5,826 nt of DNA, from the NCBI GenBank assembly GCA_027064845.1, contig JAMOPC010000487.1, positions 1-5,826 on the forward strand, given 5' to 3'. Under the pieces are notes generated by a model. It was given only the letters and a program-made list of their open reading frames with translations, was not told where the DNA came from and did no database searches. The stretch is from Desulfurococcales archaeon (lineage in GTDB: Archaea; Thermoproteota; Thermoprotei_A; Sulfolobales; Desulfurococcaceae). The translations under genes were made by a program, and so were the position numbers. Shown here in pieces: positions 3,581 to 5,826 of this stretch (position 1 is the stretch's first letter; the number at the start of each line of letters is the position of its first letter).

Positions 3581-4483
3581 CTTCTTTCGAAGATTTTCCT
3601 TAATGTTTTTTGATGTCATAACTATTGGTGTGTTTCCGAGTGTTTCTCCTATTGGTGTATGCATAGGATTAAATACTAGCAAGTATTTATCGTTTAGTTG
3701 TTCTTTGTCATTGTTTTCTAAGATATCATCTAGGATCTTGAATATGCAGTAATAGTTAAGAATGATTAATATATCATAATTATTTCCTAGACTATGGAGG
3801 TCTTTTAGAGTAATTTCTCTGATTCTGAAATCTTTGCTTCCTATATATCTCTTAATTGTTTCACGAGATATATTGTCTTCTAGTCTTTCTTTTAAAGTAA
3901 TTAATTCTATTTCAACACTTTTCTTGTTTAGTTCTTCTATCAATACATTTGTGACTAACCATGTATAAGAAAATCCCAGGATCACTCCTATTTTTGAACC
4001 AGGTGATAATAGCTCTAGTAATCTAGAATCGTAGGCCTTTGGAGGTACAGGTCTTAAGAGTATTTTATTGATCTTATCAAGGTATTCTAAGATATAGTCT
4101 AAATCAGGGTTTATTTCTAGCTTGTTTATTCCTGCTAACAAGAAAGATGTTCGTGAAATAATTGATTCCGCTCCGTGTAGTTTTAACAGATATAATTCTT
4201 CTCCGAGTCTTTTTCTGAATACTGGTATGAGTTCTAGTGTTCTTGCTTCTCGTTGAGCATAATATTTTTTACCCTCAATTGTCTTCTCAACATATTTCGC
4301 CAAAAAGTAATAAGTTTTGTGAATACATGGTTTTTCTTGTGAGAAAACCATATATAACAAGTTCTTATAGTGATTGATCAGATTAGTTTTCTTCATGCTT
4401 GTTCTACTAGTGGTTTTCAATATCTTGATAAAATGGTTGATTAAGTAATGGATAATGCTTATTGCTAGTTCTTCATAATTCAT
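3518..4483 (-). CDS. Unknown protein with a Rossmann-like domain and an antisense-tRNA tail (321 aa)
   Basis: No family is recognised. Residues 1-145 are mostly helical and basic. Residues 163-275 look like an alternating alpha/beta domain: GSKIGVILGFSYTW (162-175), a helix, the strand VEIELITL, then NNYDILIILNYY (234-245) and KYLLVFNPMHTPIGET. The ATG at 4483 shares one base with the stop of the amidohydrolase-like gene (TAATG) and has GTGATC about 5 bases upstream, so the two form an operon. Residues 302-321, WARGDSNPRPPGYQPGAPPG, are the antisense translation of the tRNA-Ile gene, and the stop lies inside the tRNA. The functional protein probably ends near residue 300. Its mRNA would pair with the tRNA transcript. 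This side of the tRNA appears to be host chromosome. Confidence 0.78.
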   Translation of the reverse strand: MNYEELAISIIHYLINHFIKILKTTSRTSMKKTNLINHYKNLLYMVFSQEKPCIHKTYYFLAKYVEKTIEGKKYYAQREARTLELIPVFRKRLGEELYLLKLHGAESIISRTSFLLAGINKLEINPDLDYILEYLDKINKILLRPVPPKAYDSRLLELLSPGSKIGVILGFSYTWLVTNVLIEELNKKSVEIELITLKERLEDNISRETIKRYIGSKDFRIREITLKDLHSLGNNYDILIILNYYCIFKILDDILENNDKEQLNDKYLLVFNPMHTPIGETLGNTPIVMTSKNIKENLRKKWARGDSNPRPPGYQPGAPPG

Positions 4484-5361
4484 TATTGATCACTTAGAAT
4501 GATTTGAGAGAGATCAGTTCTTGTAAAGACAAGGCTTTCTCCATGGTCGAAGAATATGTCTCCGCCTACGTAGACTTGGTCTGGTGGGTATCCGCGAAGG
4601 ATTATAGAGTTTATGCTTTTTGCTGGCAATGTTTTCAACGGGTCTCTTAGATCGTATAGGATTATGTCTGGTTTAGCACCTTTATCAATTACACCATTAT
4701 CGATTCCGAGAACCTTGTATGGCTTAGTTATTAAGTTCATAAATGTTTCCTCCCTTCCTAATCGGGTCGCTATTAATGATATTGCTGAAAGATTATATGT
4801 TGGTAGATCAGATATGTCTAAAAATAAGCACTTATCATTTACTTGGTTTATTCTGCAGAATAACTTGTTGAACTCGCCTAATTTCTCATCCTTATATTTG
4901 ACTATGTTGCTTTCTACGAATAGGTATTGAATTCCCGGATATGTTTTAATAGTAGTATCCGAAACAATTACACCATTTACGTTAAAGTGTCTTAGTACTT
5001 CTGCAACTAACTCGGGGTACTCATCTATAATTATGGGTAATGTTATACCGTTGAGGATTAGCTCATATAGTCCTGCTTGTATGAATTTCTTAATTTCTTC
5101 TTTTGTGAAAGTGCTTAAATCATAATCACTTATCCCCCTGAAGGGATAGTTAGATAATCGAGTGGCTACTGAGAAACCATGTAGAGCAACCGCTTTATAC
5201 TCATAATCCATTACATATTCTGCTAACTCGTATTCTGGAGAAGCTTCTGTACCAATATCGATTATTTTCTCGTTATCAAAGAATAGGAATCCCTTGATAA
5301 TAGTCTTGCCCGTCAATATATAGGTATTATTAATTAATGTTCTATAGCCTTCACTACTCAT
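4483..5361 (-). CDS. Degenerate amidohydrolase-like protein lacking the HxH metal motif (292 aa)
   Basis: Both ends resemble metal-dependent amidohydrolases (cytosine deaminase/chlorohydrolase type). The N-terminus has the small beta-sandwich strands (INNTYILTGKTIIKGFLFF, 10-28, then NEKIIDIG). The C-terminus has the matching return strands (VIDKGAKPDIILYDLRDP, then IILRGYPPDQVYVGGDIFF). Where active enzymes have GFxxxHxH, this protein has GFSVATRL (62-69), with Ala and Arg at the two His positions. The barrel is short, and the total of 292 residues compares with about 400 or more in the family, so catalysis by the usual mechanism is unlikely; a binding or scaffolding role is possible. Start: the frame opens at a GTG at 5373, but the ATG at 5361 is chosen because an AAGGGTG ribosome site (5371-5377) lies 9 bases upstream and would overlap the GTG. 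It is first in a two-gene operon. Confidence 0.78.
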   Translation of the reverse strand: MSSEGYRTLINNTYILTGKTIIKGFLFFDNEKIIDIGTEASPEYELAEYVMDYEYKAVALHGFSVATRLSNYPFRGISDYDLSTFTKEEIKKFIQAGLYELILNGITLPIIIDEYPELVAEVLRHFNVNGVIVSDTTIKTYPGIQYLFVESNIVKYKDEKLGEFNKLFCRINQVNDKCLFLDISDLPTYNLSAISLIATRLGREETFMNLITKPYKVLGIDNGVIDKGAKPDIILYDLRDPLKTLPAKSINSIILRGYPPDQVYVGGDIFFDHGESLVFTRTDLSQIILSDQ

Positions 5362-5399
5362 GGATATATACACCCTTGAGAATAAGTTGCCAGTATTCT

Positions 5400-5415
5400 G
5401 TTAAATAGTTTTCAG
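5400..5415 (-). promoter_or_regulatory. Candidate promoter of the amidohydrolase-like operon
   Basis: On the minus strand, GAAAACTATTTAA looks like a BRE plus TATA element, about 40-50 bases before the ATG at 5361. It would place the start of transcription just ahead of the AAGGGTG ribosome site. It overlaps the 3' end of the candidate guide RNA, so the operon might instead be read through from that RNA's promoter. Confidence 0.4.
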
Positions 5416-5472
5416 ATAAAGGAATTCTCATCATCGCAGTTGCTCTGGCCGGGGAGTACTCTTCATCGATAT
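5405..5472 (-). ncRNA. Candidate C/D box sRNA with two 16S rRNA guides
   Basis: On the minus strand the elements fall in order with exact spacing: C box ATGAAGA (5466-5460; one change from RTGATGA), 12-base guide GTACTCCCCGGC (5459-5448), D' box CAGA (5447-5444), 9-base spacer, C' box ATGATGA (5434-5428), 12-base guide GAATTCCTTTAT (5427-5416), D box CTGA (5415-5412). From memory of 16S rRNA, the first guide pairs over 9 bases with GGGGAGUAC (E. coli about 885-893) and the second over 10 bases with the archaeal UAAAGGAAUU (about 912-921). Dual guides aimed at neighbouring rRNA sites are typical of archaeal C/D sRNAs directing 2'-O-methylation with L7Ae, Nop5 and fibrillarin. The five-bases-before-D rule points to about A915 and, less surely, G886. 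The RNA ends are approximate, and the C and D' boxes are imperfect. Confidence 0.65.
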
Positions 5473-5487
5473 GGGTTTTTTATCTAA

Positions 5488-5515
5488 ACAATTTAATATT
5501 TTTAATTTAGATATT
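5488..5515. promoter_or_regulatory. AT-rich divergent promoter region
   Basis: AAACAATTTAATATTTTTAA and the following TTAGATATT form an AT-rich block between the leftward guide RNA/amidohydrolase side and the rightward oxidoreductase gene. Read rightward, TTTTTAATTTAGAT (about 5498-5512) could be the oxidoreductase TATA element. Read leftward, AATATTAAATT (about 5492-5502) is about 25 bases before the expected 5' end of the guide RNA. Confidence 0.4.
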
Positions 5516-5558
5516 ATTGTATGTAGCTGGTACTAACTATTCTTACTGGGTGTAGTAC

Positions 5559-5826
5559 ATGTATGGTTGGTGGGGTAAGGTTTTAAGAATAGACTTGTCT
5601 CGTAGAAAAATAGTTGTTCAACAATTAGATCCCAGTATATATGTGAACTATATTGGTGGGCGTGGATTAGCTGTTAAGCTCTTGTGGGACGAGCTGGTTC
5701 CAGGGATTGATCCGTTGTCTCCATATAATAAGCTAATAATTGCAGGAGGTCCTCTAAGTGGATTACCTTTGCCTAGTAGTGGAAAACTTGTTGTTGCCTC
5801 CAAGAGCCCCCTCACACTAGGTTATG
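5559..5826 (+). CDS. Tungsten aldehyde:ferredoxin oxidoreductase, N-terminal part (cut by window edge)
   Basis: The 89 visible codons match the N-terminal domain of the AOR/FOR family, enzymes that oxidise aldehydes to acids with ferredoxin as acceptor, using a tungsten-pterin cofactor and a 4Fe-4S cluster in the cytoplasm. Hallmarks are the start MYGWWGKVLRIDLSRRK, then YIGGRGLAVKLLWDEL (31-46), PGIDPLSPYNKLIIAGGPLS (48-67) and a LVVASKSPLTLGY segment. The family is about 600 residues long, so most of the gene, with the cluster cysteines, lies outside the window. GGGTG at 5548-5552, 6 bases upstream, is a fair ribosome site for this ATG. Aldehyde preference (AOR, FOR, GAPOR or WOR type) cannot be told from this part. 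Confidence 0.93.
   Translation, partial: MYGWWGKVLRIDLSRRKIVVQQLDPSIYVNYIGGRGLAVKLLWDELVPGIDPLSPYNKLIIAGGPLSGLPLPSSGKLVVASKSPLTLGY

Larger units (their letters stand above)
3290..3613 (+). pseudogene. int: Integrase N-terminal fragment (intN), SSV-type tyrosine recombinase
   Basis: Residues 1-72 look like the N-terminal domain of an archaeal tyrosine recombinase: a Pro/Asp-rich start (MNPGKDPGLDP), then a helix-turn-helix-like segment (VMEEYGIKPKDLGISRNYKY, followed by a basic LLKKGERRPSKQLVEKLINL). No catalytic residues (Arg, His-x-x-Arg, Tyr) are present, as expected for the short N-terminal half. Residues 73-97 are the in-frame translation of the entire tRNA-Ile gene, and the last ten residues to the stop at 3613 are chromosomal read-through. 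Integration at an att site inside the gene would give exactly this, and excision would rejoin it to a C-terminal half left of the window. The start has GGTG 7 bases upstream. A stand-alone regulator is the alternative, but the frame crossing the tRNA favours integrase. Confidence 0.72.

Noticed and set aside
3581..3613. CTTCTTTCGAAG hairpin plus T-run as an intrinsic terminator of the tRNA
   Set aside because: The stem is only 4 bases and the sequence also codes for the C-terminal region of the opposite-strand gene. T-rich termination is plausible, but a hairpin terminator is not supported.
4613..4930. Rightward 105-codon frame inside the amidohydrolase-like gene
   Set aside because: It is antisense to a well-supported gene, lacks a ribosome site and has no recognisable protein features.
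1..5826. CRISPR array or insertion sequence
   Set aside because: No regularly spaced repeats of 23-37 bases, no terminal inverted repeats and no transposase motifs were seen on either strand.

Overview
The window looks like DNA of a hyperthermophilic crenarchaeon, probably of the order Desulfurococcales; a Staphylothermus-like host would fit, but this is inference from style, not a database match. Reasons: AT-rich genes using many AGA, AGG and ATA codons next to a tRNA with almost fully G:C stems; archaeal TATA-type promoters; Shine-Dalgarno sites of the GGTGA type; a tungsten aldehyde:ferredoxin oxidoreductase gene; and a C/D box methylation-guide RNA candidate. Two kinds of DNA meet at an isoleucine tRNA gene at 3507-3580.

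Left of the tRNA (1-3506) lies the right end of an integrated mobile element (virus or plasmid type). Its last gene, rightward at 3290, appears to be the N-terminal piece of an SSV-type tyrosine integrase, split by integration. The reading frame runs from the helix-turn-helix-like N-terminus straight through the whole tRNA gene, so the tRNA is the attachment site (attR). The C-terminal piece and attL should lie left of the window. Leftward from a divergent promoter near 3175-3205 runs one very compact operon of eleven genes (3138 to beyond 1). Almost every junction is a 1-14 base overlap, and most genes have a GGTGA site placed inside the 3' end of the gene before. Recognisable products are a nucleotidyltransferase-fold protein, a PD-(D/E)XK nuclease-like protein, a ribbon-helix-helix-like DNA-binding protein with an Asn-rich tail, a four-Cys putative zinc protein and a putative helix-turn-helix protein cut by the window edge. 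Four genes are microproteins of 40 to 76 residues, two of them rich in cysteine. Most of the rest are not recognisable.

Right of the tRNA (3581-5826) is apparently host chromosome. A leftward two-gene operon (5361 to 3518) encodes an amidohydrolase-like protein that has lost its HxH metal motif, and an unknown protein whose last 20 codons are read from the antisense strand of the tRNA. Upstream, at about 5405-5472 on the minus strand, is a candidate dual-guide C/D box sRNA. Both of its 12-base guides complement neighbouring stretches of 16S rRNA. At the right edge begins a rightward aldehyde:ferredoxin oxidoreductase gene, cut by the window.

The main points of interest are the split integrase with a complete tRNA inside its frame, the guide RNA, the microprotein-rich operon and the antisense-tRNA protein tail.
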